Source: Gemmatimonadota bacterium (GTDB lineage: Bacteria > Latescibacterota > UBA2968 > UBA8231). From it: 59,219 nt of DNA. Shown in pieces: positions 1 through 8,016 of the stretch (the first letter of the stretch is position 1; the number at the start of each line of letters is the position of its first letter). The notes beneath the pieces were generated by a model, which did no database searches, was not told the origin of the DNA, and worked only from the letters and a program-made list of their open reading frames with translations. A program made the position numbers and the translations under genes. The stretch spans positions 1-59,219 of the forward strand of contig JAPPEG010000297.1 of NCBI GenBank assembly GCA_028875345.1, written 5' to 3'.

Positions 1-1336
1 GCTCGGCAAAATAGCTCTGCTCGGCGAAGTTGACGGCGACCCGCTGGCGGCGGAGGTCGTCGAAGTTCAAGTTGCCCATAGCATTTTCAAACAGCTCTTC
101 GACGGTGTCCAAGCGCTGACGGGCTACATCGGCACGCCGGCGCAGAATCTGCGTGTTTTCCCGTCGGCTTTTCAGGTCGTAAAACGCTTCGACTACTTCG
201 AGTTCAATCAAGTTGCGGGTCTCGTCGCGGTCTTGGCGCAGTTCGTGGAGCCGCGCCCGCTCCTGGGCCCCCTGTGCCAACCGCCGACCGCCTTGGAACA
301 GCGGCAGCGAGACGTTGGCCATCACGCGCCAGCCCTCGCCCATGTCTAGGGCGGGATCTAAGCCTTGGCTGGCGAGCGAGCGGCGACCGGATCCCACCAG
401 CTTCCAAGTTTGGCCGTTGCCGCTCCAGTTCAAGCCGAGGTCGGTGTCTTGGACATCCTTGGTCAGTTGCAGGCCGACGTGGGGTAGCCACTGCCAGAAA
501 ACACTGCGCGCTTGGTGCTGCTGTTCGCCTATTTGCCAAACGAGTTCGGCGAGGTGGGGCCGGTTGGCGCGGGCTTCCTCGATGAGGGCTGGTAGGTCCG
601 CTTCGCTGGGGTCGAGTAGCTGTAGTTGCTCGTAGGGCGGGCCGACGATCTCGATGTCGCGGAGCGAGCGTTTGCCCACGAGGCCGATCTCGGTGAAGAG
701 CTTCAGATGCAGGGCGCGCAGCTCGCGCTGGAGGTTGTTGATCCGCGTCTGTTCCTCTAACACCTCTAGCTCGGCCTCGTGCAGTTCCACAGGCCGCGCC
801 AAGCCAGCGTCGAGGCGCGTTTGCACTCGGTCCATTTTAGCGCGGAAATAGGTGAGCAACTCGTCGCGGCTGGCTATTTCGTCGCGCGTCAGCAGCAGGC
901 GGTAATACGCTTGGCGCACCTTGCTATCCACGTTGATAATGGCCTCGCGGTAGCGCGCCTTTTCCGCCTGCTCTTGATGCTTGGCGGCAAAGCGCGATGG
1001 GGTGGTAGCTCCGTAGCGCACGATCTCTTGCTGGGCTTCTAAGAAAAGCTCGCGTTGGTCGGCTTCTAAGAAAAGCTCGCGTTGGTCGGCTTCCGGCGCG
1101 TTCGCGTTGGCGAATTCGCTGCGCTCGTAATCCGCGTTCAGGCCGATAGTCGGAAGCTGCTCGGCGTAATCGAAGCGGGTGCGCGCCGCCATTTGGTTCC
1201 AGCGCGCGTGCGCCGCTCCGAGCACCGGGCTGTGGTGGCCCGCTTCGCGCTGGCAAGTCGTTAGGTCCCACTCCTCTGCGTGGACGATGCTCGTCAAGCA
1301 GCAGAGGGCTGCCAAGGCCGATCGATAAGTAGTCAT
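1..1336 (-). CDS. TolC-like outer-membrane efflux protein (partial, runs off left edge)
   Basis: The frame is open from the ATG at 1336 to the window edge, about 445 residues, with no stop. It begins with a signal peptide ending near IVHA (about residue 20). Long amphipathic, coiled-coil-rich stretches follow, with two halves typical of the outer-membrane efflux (OEP/TolC) family and a glycine-rich strand segment near LPLFQGGRR. TolC-type trimers form the outer-membrane duct of tripartite exporters. Its ATG overlaps the stop of the upstream NEW3-type gene (ATGA), so the two are translationally coupled. An in-frame 27-bp tandem duplication at 1034-1087 repeats nine residues (EADQRELFL) at about residues 84-101. 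The membrane-fusion protein and the ABC ATPase that would complete the exporter are presumably left of the window. Confidence 0.85.
   Translation of the reverse strand, partial: MTTYRSALAALCCLTSIVHAEEWDLTTCQREAGHHSPVLGAAHARWNQMAARTRFDYAEQLPTIGLNADYERSEFANANAPEADQRELFLEADQRELFLEAQQEIVRYGATTPSRFAAKHQEQAEKARYREAIINVDSKVRQAYYRLLLTRDEIASRDELLTYFRAKMDRVQTRLDAGLARPVELHEAELEVLEEQTRINNLQRELRALHLKLFTEIGLVGKRSLRDIEIVGPPYEQLQLLDPSEADLPALIEEARANRPHLAELVWQIGEQQHQARSVFWQWLPHVGLQLTKDVQDTDLGLNWSGNGQTWKLVGSGRRSLASQGLDPALDMGEGWRVMANVSLPLFQGGRRLAQGAQERARLHELRQDRDETRNLIELEVVEAFYDLKSRRENTQILRRRADVARQRLDTVEELFENAMGNLNFDDLRRQRVAVNFAEQSYFAE
1034..1087. repeat. 27-bp in-frame tandem duplication inside the TolC-like gene
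   Basis: Two identical, directly adjacent 27-bp copies lie at 1034-1060 and 1061-1087, followed by the first six bases of a third copy. The unit length is a multiple of three, so the reading frame is kept and nine residues are duplicated. Confidence 0.95.
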
Positions 1337-2844
1337 CGCTTGCTCCATTGCACGGTGAAGACGGCGATGCCCAGCACGATGCTCACCAGCAAGATCACCA
1401 ACCCGGTGATGCCCCAAAACGAGCCATCGCTCTTGATGTTTATGTTGACGGTGCGCTCGACCGACTCGACCCACTGCCCCTTGTGTTGAGTGCTGGCGCT
1501 GGTCTTGACTTCGTAGCGTCCTATTTCGGCGCTGTCGATGGGCCGCACGGTCAGCTTGGCTTCTATTTCTTCGCGCGGTGAGATATGGGCGATTTCCTGC
1601 GGCTCAAAGGAGACATTCCAGCCGGGCGGCGACAGGGCTTGCAGGCGGATGTCGAGCAATTCAACCGTGCCGAGGTTGCGCAAATGCCAAACGGACTGCG
1701 ACTCGCCTTCGCCATTGACTGAGAGGTCGAGGTTGAGGGTGGTCAGTTCCAATTCGGCCCGGCCCGTGGGCACTAGTTGCAGTTGCTCATAGCCAATGCC
1801 CATAGCTTGCAAGCGCTCTGGATCGGCGGCGGCCAATACCTCGGCATCCACGGTCTTTGGCTCGTAGGCCAGCACCGAAAAAATTAGCGGCTGATCCACC
1901 GTGAAACTCTCGTCTTGTTCGGGGACGTACACGTTAAGTATGAGCGAGTCGCTGGAGTGGTCGCGGGAAAAGCGCAGCCGCGACAGGTTGCGGCCTCCGC
2001 TCTCGAACTCATAGCGGAAGTCGTCCGGCAGTCCGTGCGCCATGAGCTGGAAAATCTTTTCGTCTTCGGCCAGCCGCTCTAGGTGTAGCTCGTACGCCAC
2101 CGAGTTGCCCAAAGGGCCTTCTTGGGAAAACTGCGTGGCGTATACGCGCACTACGTCGCGAGCCGAAGCCTTTTCTAGGTGAATGACGTGGTCGTCCGTG
2201 CGGTTGAGGTACTGGAGCTGTACCGTGAGATCCTCGACCTCGGGACGCTGCAAGCCGACCTCGACTTCGACTTCCTCGCCGAGGGCCAGCACCGGGATGT
2301 GGACTTGGTAGGGCCGGCCGACCATGACGTGGTCGGCGAGAATGGTAGCGAAGATGTTGTTCACCTGCAACAGGGAGGCGGCGTCTTGGTCGAGGCCGTT
2401 GATCTCGTAGCGTCGGCGGGCCTGATCGACCATTTGCGCCAAGTTGAGATCGGAGTCGTTGCGCAGGGTGAGCCGCACGCGGACCTTGTCGCCCTCGACG
2501 CCGTATTTTTGGCCATTGACGACCGTCAGGTGCGTGGCGTCGGCCAGCGAGTTGAGGAAGGCGCGCTGGAGGTTTAGGTCGGCCCGTTGCCGCTCTTGGC
2601 GGGCGCGCTCGTAGCCCTCGCGGGTCATACGTAGCTCTTGGCCGGTGACCACGCCGCGCTCCTTGAGGCCGATCATCTGCTCGTACTCGATTTCGACCTC
2701 GGCCTCACGCGCTTTGGCCTGCTCTAGAATTAAGTGAGCTTCTTGGAGGTCGAGCAGGATGCGCTGCTGTTCTTTAGTCAAGTTTTCGGCTTGGGCCACG
2801 AGGGCGCATAGCAGCAGTCCGAAGATATAGAAGATTGAAGACAT
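1333..2844 (-). CDS. Secreted, C-terminally membrane-anchored protein with coiled coil and NEW3-like domain
   Basis: 503 residues. A signal peptide (about 1-19, cleavage after AQA) is followed by a heptad-rich coiled coil (about 22-95) and several beta-sandwich segments. The segment before the end (around PPGWNVSFEP) resembles the NPCBM-associated NEW3/COG1470 fold of large extracytoplasmic proteins. One transmembrane helix (about 478-498) and a short basic tail (WSKR) close the chain. The bulk is therefore predicted to be periplasmic, anchored at its C-terminus. It is the first gene of sigma-54 operon A; the SD AAAGGAGG sits just upstream of the ATG. It may be an accessory or adaptor subunit of the exporter formed with the overlapping TolC-like gene. 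That role is inferred from context; the domain call is moderate. Confidence 0.75.
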   Translation of the reverse strand: MSSIFYIFGLLLCALVAQAENLTKEQQRILLDLQEAHLILEQAKAREAEVEIEYEQMIGLKERGVVTGQELRMTREGYERARQERQRADLNLQRAFLNSLADATHLTVVNGQKYGVEGDKVRVRLTLRNDSDLNLAQMVDQARRRYEINGLDQDAASLLQVNNIFATILADHVMVGRPYQVHIPVLALGEEVEVEVGLQRPEVEDLTVQLQYLNRTDDHVIHLEKASARDVVRVYATQFSQEGPLGNSVAYELHLERLAEDEKIFQLMAHGLPDDFRYEFESGGRNLSRLRFSRDHSSDSLILNVYVPEQDESFTVDQPLIFSVLAYEPKTVDAEVLAAADPERLQAMGIGYEQLQLVPTGRAELELTTLNLDLSVNGEGESQSVWHLRNLGTVELLDIRLQALSPPGWNVSFEPQEIAHISPREEIEAKLTVRPIDSAEIGRYEVKTSASTQHKGQWVESVERTVNINIKSDGSFWGITGLVILLVSIVLGIAVFTVQWSKR

Positions 2845-2916
2845 TGCTGTCCTCCTTTCTCAATGGCTGGTCTCTAGCGACCAGCACAGATTGTTAATTT
2901 TTCTATATCGTATATC

Positions 2917-2932
2917 GCAATTATCGTGCCAA
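2917..2932 (-). promoter_or_regulatory. Sigma-54 promoter A
   Basis: The minus strand reads TTGGCACGATAATTGC. It matches the -24/-12 consensus TGGCACG-N4-TTGC exactly, with GG and GC ten bases apart. The start site would lie near 2905, giving a leader of about 60 nt to the NEW3-type gene. A degenerate copy of the -24 half (TTGGCGCGATAATCAT) lies exactly 30 bp upstream at 2947-2962. The AT-rich stretch at about 2968-3012 is a candidate bending (IHF-like) region. Confidence 0.88.
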
Positions 2933-3076
2933 TTAGTAGCCAGCGGATGATTATCGCGCCAATTTCTTTGATCTTATAGTTTATAAGTGACTGTTAAATA
3001 ATATCTTATAAAAAGAGAAGTAATTTTCTCGCCGATCTCTCAGGTCCTTTGCGATACCCTCTTGACGCTCTAAAGA

Positions 3077-3136
3077 TGCGCGAATACATCGCACAAGTGC
3101 GTCGAATTGTCGCTTTTAGTGCGCCTAAACATCGCA
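3077..3136 (-). promoter_or_regulatory. Triple activator-site array A
   Basis: Three 17-bp sites lie at 3077-3093 (TGCGCGAATACATCGCA), 3098-3114 (TGCGTCGAATTGTCGCT) and 3120-3136 (TGCGCCTAAACATCGCA). They are spaced 21 and 22 bp, so all lie on one face of the helix. They start about 147 bp upstream of the -24 element. The same array occurs before operons B and C. They are probable enhancers for the NtrC-type regulator at 14043-15449; that assignment is inferred. Confidence 0.82.
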
Positions 3137-3185
3137 TGAGTATGGGTGGTGCGGGTTGAGGGGTAGCGGGATTTTGGCCAAGAAA

Positions 3186-3216
3186 CGGGCAGCCCAGCCA
3201 TAGGCCGGGCTGCCCG
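3186..3216 (-). terminator. Hairpin terminator after the TPR gene (operon B), possibly bidirectional
   Basis: Ten-base arms CGGGCAGCCC and GGGCTGCCCG enclose an 11-base loop. On the minus strand the stem is followed by TTTCTT, and on the plus strand by CTTTT, so it could stop transcription both ways. It lies 23 bp after the TPR gene stop. Confidence 0.75.
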
Positions 3217-3239
3217 CTTTTAAGGTCTTTTCTTTCGGG

Positions 3240-4244
3240 TTAAGCGGCCATAGCCCTAATGACCGCTTGGCTCTGCATCTCCATACCGAGCTGTCTAAAC
3301 AGGCGCAACGCCGTCACCCATTCGTTCAACGCCCGCTGCTTGTCGCCGTCCTGCCGTGCGTACAGATTGCCCAAGGACACGTAGTTGAAAGCCTGCATCC
3401 TCGCGTTTCCTAGCTGTCGGCACAGATCCATAGAAGCCTGTATATGTCGTTGCGCCATCGCTAGGTCGCCGGTGGTCATGTAGAGATCTGCTAGCAGGGT
3501 CGCCATGCCACAGCGGCCTTGAGCATGACCTTGCGTCACGTAGATGCCCAGAGCTTCGTTGCCGCTGCTCAAGGCGCGTTCCAGATGGCCTAAGTCGCGG
3601 CAGACCGAAGCGATGGACCCGAGTTGTAGGGCTACTTCGAGGGGCGTCCCTTGCTGCTGGGCCGCCGCTAGTCCCGCAGTAAAATGTCGCAGGGCCTGCT
3701 CGGGATCGCTACGGCGCAGAGCCAGTTGTCCCAAGCTGTTGAGCAGGTTGCCTGGCACGTCGTCGTCATAGAGGTCTCGGCTGCGATGGAGCCACTGTTG
3801 AGCTTCTGCCAAGTCGTTCTGCTGCATGTAGAGATTGCCCATGTTGTTGGCTATCTTGGCTGCGAGGGCGGCATCGCCTCCTTCTTGGGCGTGCTGTATG
3901 GACTTGCGGTAGTACGCGGTAGCTTCGTCAAAGCGAGATTGGCTTTGTTTGATGAAGCCCACGTTGCCTTCGGCCTCGGCTAAATCGCGTAGGGAGCGGC
4001 CCGGCGAGCAGGCGGCCAATGCCTCTTGGAAGTACTGTAGCGATCCGTCGAGGTCGCCAGCGATCTCGCAATGGTGGCCGAGCTGGGTGCAAGCTGCAAA
4101 AAGCCCCTTTTGGTATTCCTCGGCGCGAAAGAGTCGACGCGCTATTTGGTAGTGGGTGGCCGCTTGCTCGTGCTGCCCTTTTTCTCGGCAGGTATTACCC
4201 CATTCGAGCTGTGTCCACGCCTTGGTTGTTTTTGGCGGATTCAT
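3240..4244 (-). CDS. Cytoplasmic TPR-repeat protein
   Basis: 334 residues with no signal peptide or membrane segment. About seven tetratricopeptide units run through the chain (for example around EAEGNVGFIKQ, ANNMGNLYMQ and FNYVSLGNLYA). TPR arrays are protein-binding scaffolds; no enzymatic domain is visible. The gene is last in operon B, just after the 63-codon ORF, with an SD (AAGGAGG) before the ATG, and is followed by a hairpin terminator. Its job in the peptide system is unknown; docking of a precursor or of transporter components is possible but only inferred. Confidence 0.85.
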   Translation of the reverse strand: MNPPKTTKAWTQLEWGNTCREKGQHEQAATHYQIARRLFRAEEYQKGLFAACTQLGHHCEIAGDLDGSLQYFQEALAACSPGRSLRDLAEAEGNVGFIKQSQSRFDEATAYYRKSIQHAQEGGDAALAAKIANNMGNLYMQQNDLAEAQQWLHRSRDLYDDDVPGNLLNSLGQLALRRSDPEQALRHFTAGLAAAQQQGTPLEVALQLGSIASVCRDLGHLERALSSGNEALGIYVTQGHAQGRCGMATLLADLYMTTGDLAMAQRHIQASMDLCRQLGNARMQAFNYVSLGNLYARQDGDKQRALNEWVTALRLFRQLGMEMQSQAVIRAMAA

Positions 4245-4254
4245 GGTAGCCTCC

Positions 4255-4446
4255 TTATCTCGTCAGTGCGAGTACGGGTATAACTACTTGCTCTGCACCG
4301 ATTTGTACCTCTATCCCACAGTTCAGCGTACCAGCGGGGAAATCGCTCGTATTGCGGATCTGGACGACTAAGCTGTTGTCCGCTTCCCGTTGGTGTTCGA
4401 TGTCCAGCTTTTTATTCCGTTTTAGACAATGCTGGCACGCAGCCAT
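4255..4446 (-). CDS. Small 63-codon ORF resembling a fragment of the NEW3-type protein
   Basis: The ORF overlaps the end of the ABC permease by 25 nt and ends 10 bp before the TPR gene. The product has a CxxC near the N-terminus (CQHC) and two beta-strand-like segments. IRNTSDFPAG and VIPVLAL echo LRNDSDLNL and HIPVLAL in the 503-residue NEW3-type protein at 1333-2844. It may be a real small protein or a decayed remnant of a paralogue. No function is assigned. Confidence 0.4.
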   Translation of the reverse strand: MAACQHCLKRNKKLDIEHQREADNSLVVQIRNTSDFPAGTLNCGIEVQIGAEQVVIPVLALTR

Positions 4447-5861
4447 GAGCGATAGGCCAGCATGTACGTGAGCGTAGCGAAGAAGAATAAGCCGATCACA
4501 TCGACGACCGCGTGCCGCAGCAAGGTCGTCGCCGACATGTTCTCGGTGAAGACCGGCAGGGTATCGGGGTCAATTTTCTGCCGCGATAGCCCTTGGGCGA
4601 TGTGGATGTGCATGCTTTTGGGATCGTCGCGGTCGAGGTTGAGCATGGTCTGCTCGAATTGCTGGACGTAAGTGCGCGCCTGCTCGACAAAGCTGCGGTG
4701 GCGCGCCAGCCCAGTGCCAGCGAAGGCCTCCATGCCGTACTGGAAGCAGCCCGTTGGCGACAGGCGCACGATGTGGCGGGCTTTTTCGACCTCGCCGAGG
4801 CTGTAGGCCAAAAACTCGTCTTCCCGATTTTGGATGACCCGACGATTGGCGTGGTCGTAGTCGGCGAACTGGCGCAATTTTTCGGGGTTTCTCAGATCGC
4901 GCCTCCGCGCACTGTTCCTATATTGAGCAATTTTATCTTTTTCTGGAGTTTGGAACTCCCACTCCATTACAACTGCGTCCCCGAATTCACGGACCACCAC
5001 GCGGGAGGCCAGTGCGCCGCCAGCCGATGGCCAGAGCAGCACCCCGCAGGTCCACAGCAACAGCACGCCCACCAAACTGGAGCGCGTGGTGCTGCTCCGT
5101 ATCGACACCCACAGCCCCAACCCGACAAAGCAAGCTAGATACAGCAGGGCTAAGCCGACCATGCCGATCAAGCGCCCGGCCTCGACGAGGCCCAAGTTTA
5201 CCTGCGAGAGTGCGATGACGATGAGCAAGTTGACGATGATGGCGAGGCTCAACACAATCGCGAGGGCCAGCATCGCACCGAGGAACTTGCCCAGCAGCAG
5301 GGTGTGCCGCGGCAGGCTCTGGGCCATGACCAGTTTGAGGGTGCCGCGCTCTTTTTCGCCGATGAAGGCGTCAAAGGTGAACAACAAGGCCATGAGGCTG
5401 AGCAGGCCGCCGATGATAAAGACCCAGTCGATGGCTCGGCTCTGCATCAGTTGGCTGGCCTTGGGTGCCCAGATACCCTCGATGTCCCAATAGATGAGTG
5501 GAAAGGGATCGTAGAACCAGGTGCCGTTGTACTGAAATTTCCAACTCGGCGTCCAGAGGTGCTCGGGCAGGGCGTCGTTGGCACCAACGGCGCAGAACAT
5601 GAGGGGGCTGGGTTTTTTGTAGATATAGTCCTGCCCCCCGTGGACGATCAGCTTCCACAATCCCGTTTGGGCGTGGCTGCGGCCGATTTCTTGCTCGGCT
5701 TGAACCTGTTCGAGATAGTGGTCGCGCCGGAACTCGTACGAGCCGCCGACAAAGCCGAGGGCGTTGAGCACCATCAGCCCTACGACCAGCACGAGAGCCA
5801 AGCCGAAGCGCAGGCTGATGAGGTGATCGATCAGTTCTCGTTTTACAATGGCTGCTAGCAT
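4422..5861 (-). CDS. ABC-2 type transporter permease with large extracytoplasmic loop (DUF3526-like)
   Basis: 479 residues. One N-terminal helix (about 17-38) is followed by a loop of about 105 residues, then five membrane helices (about 145-285), a second large loop (about 290-445) and a last helix. The conserved cytoplasmic signature GEKERGTLKLV after helix 2 marks the ABC-2 family, as in NosY and DUF3526 permeases. The SD AAGGAGG is well placed before the ATG at 5861. It is paralogous to the permease at 8457-10031 (compare GEKEDGTLRLM). It is fourth in operon B after the peptide and the two secreted proteins. No ABC ATPase is encoded in the window, so the partner ATPase must lie elsewhere, probably left of position 1. 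Confidence 0.88.
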   Translation of the reverse strand: MLAAIVKRELIDHLISLRFGLALVLVVGLMVLNALGFVGGSYEFRRDHYLEQVQAEQEIGRSHAQTGLWKLIVHGGQDYIYKKPSPLMFCAVGANDALPEHLWTPSWKFQYNGTWFYDPFPLIYWDIEGIWAPKASQLMQSRAIDWVFIIGGLLSLMALLFTFDAFIGEKERGTLKLVMAQSLPRHTLLLGKFLGAMLALAIVLSLAIIVNLLIVIALSQVNLGLVEAGRLIGMVGLALLYLACFVGLGLWVSIRSSTTRSSLVGVLLLWTCGVLLWPSAGGALASRVVVREFGDAVVMEWEFQTPEKDKIAQYRNSARRRDLRNPEKLRQFADYDHANRRVIQNREDEFLAYSLGEVEKARHIVRLSPTGCFQYGMEAFAGTGLARHRSFVEQARTYVQQFEQTMLNLDRDDPKSMHIHIAQGLSRQKIDPDTLPVFTENMSATTLLRHAVVDVIGLFFFATLTYMLAYRSWLRASIV

Positions 5862-5900
5862 TGGGAAGCCTCCTTCTTTAGAGTCAGCGGCAAAGGTGGA

Positions 5901-6758
5901 TTATATGAGGTTGAAGAGAAAGTTCTGCGGTACGCCGCCGCTGAAATATGCCTCTACATGGCGCCACATGGCCCGCTGTGGATCCCAGACCAGCCGGAAG
6001 AAGGACGGGGTGCGCCCCTGCCACGGCCAAGGGGAGACCCCGGCCGGCTCTTCGACGATGAACATGATGTCGGCGAAAATCAACGACTCGCCTGCCTGTA
6101 GAGCTTCCTCTACCTCGTCGTGTAGTTTGGGACGAAAATTCAAGGTAGCCTTGGGGATCATGCCGTGTGTCTGGAGATAGAAAGCATAGCTATCGTACGC
6201 CTCCTGCATTTCGAATACCTTGAACGCGCTGTCGAAAAAGGACACGTTCTCGAAAAAGTAATCGCGCTTCGCCATGTCGAGTATTGCTCTGTGCCCGGAT
6301 GCAAACATGGCAAAGGGCGTATCGCCGATGGGGGCGTCTTTGTTAGCGAGAAACTCTTTCAGGAACTCTATCCCGTCTGGGTTATTAACGCCCTCGCGGA
6401 GGTAAAACGCGGCGGCGAGGCTGTCGCTACCCGAAGCCGAAAAGACGACTAAGAATTCATAGAGCCAATCGCGCAATGCGGCTTCTTGCGCCAGGTCAAT
6501 GGGAGCACCCAGCTCGACGGGGATCGCCTCGACCGCCTGCCGCAATTCGGCCCCGGCCTCGACCTTCATCATCTCCTGACCGTGAATGTAGTCGTAGAAA
6601 ATTTGCAGGCTGTCGGGGTGGGATGAAAAGCCGCCGTAGTGGGACTTAGGAGGCGCGGCCGTAAGGCTGGAGACGCCTTCCTGTTCTACGCACGCAGCCT
6701 GGGCGAACCAAACAGCGATCAGGGCGAAATATAGGACGCGAATGGATAAGGTTTTCAT
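5901..6758 (-). CDS. Secreted protein of unknown family, paralogue 2
   Basis: 285 residues with a signal peptide (about 1-21). The cleavage region reads AQAAC, which could also be a weak lipobox. The mature part is largely helical, with the conserved blocks DSLAAAFYLREGVNNP, VSFFDSA, HGMIP and IFADIMFIVEEP, ending in an aromatic, membrane-free tail. These blocks are shared with the adjacent 278-residue protein (6801-7637), so the pair arose by tandem duplication. I do not recognise the family. Its position, after the cysteine-rich peptide and before an ABC permease in a sigma-54 operon, suggests an extracytoplasmic partner of the peptide, such as an immunity, processing or binding protein. 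That is inference. Confidence 0.8.
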   Translation of the reverse strand: MKTLSIRVLYFALIAVWFAQAACVEQEGVSSLTAAPPKSHYGGFSSHPDSLQIFYDYIHGQEMMKVEAGAELRQAVEAIPVELGAPIDLAQEAALRDWLYEFLVVFSASGSDSLAAAFYLREGVNNPDGIEFLKEFLANKDAPIGDTPFAMFASGHRAILDMAKRDYFFENVSFFDSAFKVFEMQEAYDSYAFYLQTHGMIPKATLNFRPKLHDEVEEALQAGESLIFADIMFIVEEPAGVSPWPWQGRTPSFFRLVWDPQRAMWRHVEAYFSGGVPQNFLFNLI

Positions 6759-6800
6759 CGTGAACTCCTTAGTCTTTAAGCTAAGCTCCGTTGGATTGGC

Positions 6801-7637
6801 CTAGATGGAACTGAACAGAAAATACGGCGTCCCGATGCAGTAAACGATCTCTACATGGCGCCACATAGCCTTGTCTTGATCCCAAGCCATGCGGAAGAAA
6901 AACGGGGTGCGCGCCGCTCCCTCAAAGGGGGCGAACTCCTCGGGCTCTTCGACGATGAACATGACCTCGACAAAGGTCTGCTGTTTGCCCGCTTGGAGGT
7001 GCTCTTGAACCTCGCTCTTCATTTTGGAGTGGCTGCCCGATACGGCCGCAGGTGGGATCATGCCGCGCTCCATAAGGGACCCGATATAAGGGCTAGGCTC
7101 GGTCTTCCTCTCGGACACCTCAAGCGCGCTGTCGAAAAAGGATACCTTGCCGAAGTAGTAATCGTATTCACGCTCGTCGAGGAGTTGCTGGTGTCCCGCC
7201 TTGAGGATATCAAAAGGAGTCTCGCCTTTTAGGAGGTCCTTGCTTGCAAGCTGGTTTTTTAACTTCTCTATTGCTTCGGGGTTATTGACGCCCTCGCGGA
7301 GGTAAAAGGCGGCCGCGAGGCTGTCACTACTCGAAACCGAAAAGGCGACTAAGAGATCGTAGAGCCAGGTGCGCAGGTCGGCTTCTTGCGCGGGAGTGAT
7401 AGGAGTGTCCCCCTTGACGGGGATGGCCGCGATGGCCTGCTGCAACTCGTCGCCGGCCTCGACGTTTATCATCTCCAAGCTGTTGACATAGTCGTGAAAG
7501 GCTTGGAGAATGACTTGGAGGCTGTCCATGGGCATGGCGGGGTGCATGGAGTAGCCACCGTACTGGGCTTTTGGCTCGGCAGAGACGCTGGTGGCGGCGA
7601 ACCAAGCGGCGATTAGGGCGAAGGACAAAGTTTTCAT
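6801..7637 (-). CDS. Secreted protein of unknown family, paralogue 1
   Basis: 278 residues with a signal peptide (about 1-20, cleavage after VSA). It shares DSLAAAFYLREGVNNP, KVSFFDSALEV, RGMIP, VMFIVEEP and AMWRHVE with the next gene. This protein keeps one mature cysteine (YCIG). It lies between the six-cysteine peptide gene and its own paralogue, separated from the peptide gene by a strong hairpin (7670-7705) that may lower its expression relative to the peptide. No known domain is recognised. Confidence 0.8.
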   Translation of the reverse strand: MKTLSFALIAAWFAATSVSAEPKAQYGGYSMHPAMPMDSLQVILQAFHDYVNSLEMINVEAGDELQQAIAAIPVKGDTPITPAQEADLRTWLYDLLVAFSVSSSDSLAAAFYLREGVNNPEAIEKLKNQLASKDLLKGETPFDILKAGHQQLLDEREYDYYFGKVSFFDSALEVSERKTEPSPYIGSLMERGMIPPAAVSGSHSKMKSEVQEHLQAGKQQTFVEVMFIVEEPEEFAPFEGAARTPFFFRMAWDQDKAMWRHVEIVYCIGTPYFLFSSI

Positions 7638-7669
7638 CTGTACACCTCTTCTGGGTTTGGTTTGGGTTG

Positions 7670-7705
7670 CCCCGGAATAGCGGCGGTTAAGCCACTATCC
7701 CGGGG
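7670..7705 (-). terminator. Hairpin between peptide gene and downstream genes (attenuator candidate)
   Basis: Fifteen-base arms (7670-7684 and 7691-7705) with two mismatches enclose a 6-base loop. There is no T-run on the minus strand. It lies 52 bp after the peptide stop and 33 bp before the next start. It may act as a partial terminator or mRNA stabiliser, giving more peptide than downstream product. Confidence 0.6.
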
Positions 7706-7756
7706 CGCGTTAGGGGGAGGGGCGAGTGGCCTAGATCAGCCGCCCCTGAAGGCTGA

Positions 7757-7936
7757 TTAGGATAGGCATACCGGCTTATCGTCTTCGTCGCAATAGCACT
7801 CGACCTGAGTACCGATTGCGATGCACCAACCGTCATCGCAACTGGCAACGCATACAAGAGCCTCGGCCTTCTGCGGCAGGAAGCTGGCGATTAGGCCCGT
7901 GAGGCCAATGGTTAGGTTGACGATACGCTTTTTCAT
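7757..7936 (-). CDS. 59-residue secreted six-cysteine peptide
   Basis: ATG at 7934-7936, TAA at 7757-7759. The N-terminus is a clear Sec signal peptide: KKR, a hydrophobic stretch at about 5-20, and a cleavage motif AEA at 24-26. Cleavage there leaves a 33-residue acidic peptide with six cysteines at positions 29, 33, 38, 47, 49 and 57 (spacing C-x3-C-x4-C-x8-C-x1-C-x7-C) and an acidic patch DEDD. Six cysteines in 33 residues suggests three disulfides or a modified core. AEAL at the cleavage site loosely recalls the NVEALA peptides of Bacteroidetes, but I claim no homology. It is the first full gene after sigma-54 promoter B; the SD is weak (AAAGGAAA). It is likely the central product of the regulon; its role as signal, toxin or adhesin is unknown. 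Confidence 0.82.
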   Translation of the reverse strand: MKKRIVNLTIGLTGLIASFLPQKAEALVCVASCDDGWCIAIGTQVECYCDEDDKPVCLS

Positions 7937-7998
7937 GATGATTTCCTTTGATCTGGTTTGCTGCGTTGTCTCGGAGGCGATCCCCGAGGTGAAGCATT

Positions 7999-8016
7999 TT
8001 AGACGATGTGTTTCAT
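7999..8016 (-). CDS. Five-codon leader ORF (MKHIV-stop) with strong SD
   Basis: An ATG at 8014-8016 follows a perfect SD (AAAGGAGG) at normal spacing but stops after five codons. It lies about 50 nt after the predicted start site and 60 nt before the peptide gene. It may be a leader that tunes translation or mRNA structure, or the remnant of an earlier first gene. Confidence 0.4.
   Translation of the reverse strand: MKHIV

Noticed and set aside
2179-2577. Plus-strand 132-codon ORF antisense to the NEW3-type gene
   Set aside because: No SD or domain signal; composition mirrors the GC-rich real gene on the other strand.
4593-5858. Plus-strand ORFs of 135-184 codons across the ABC permease
   Set aside because: Shadow frames of a clearly recognisable membrane protein; no motif of their own.
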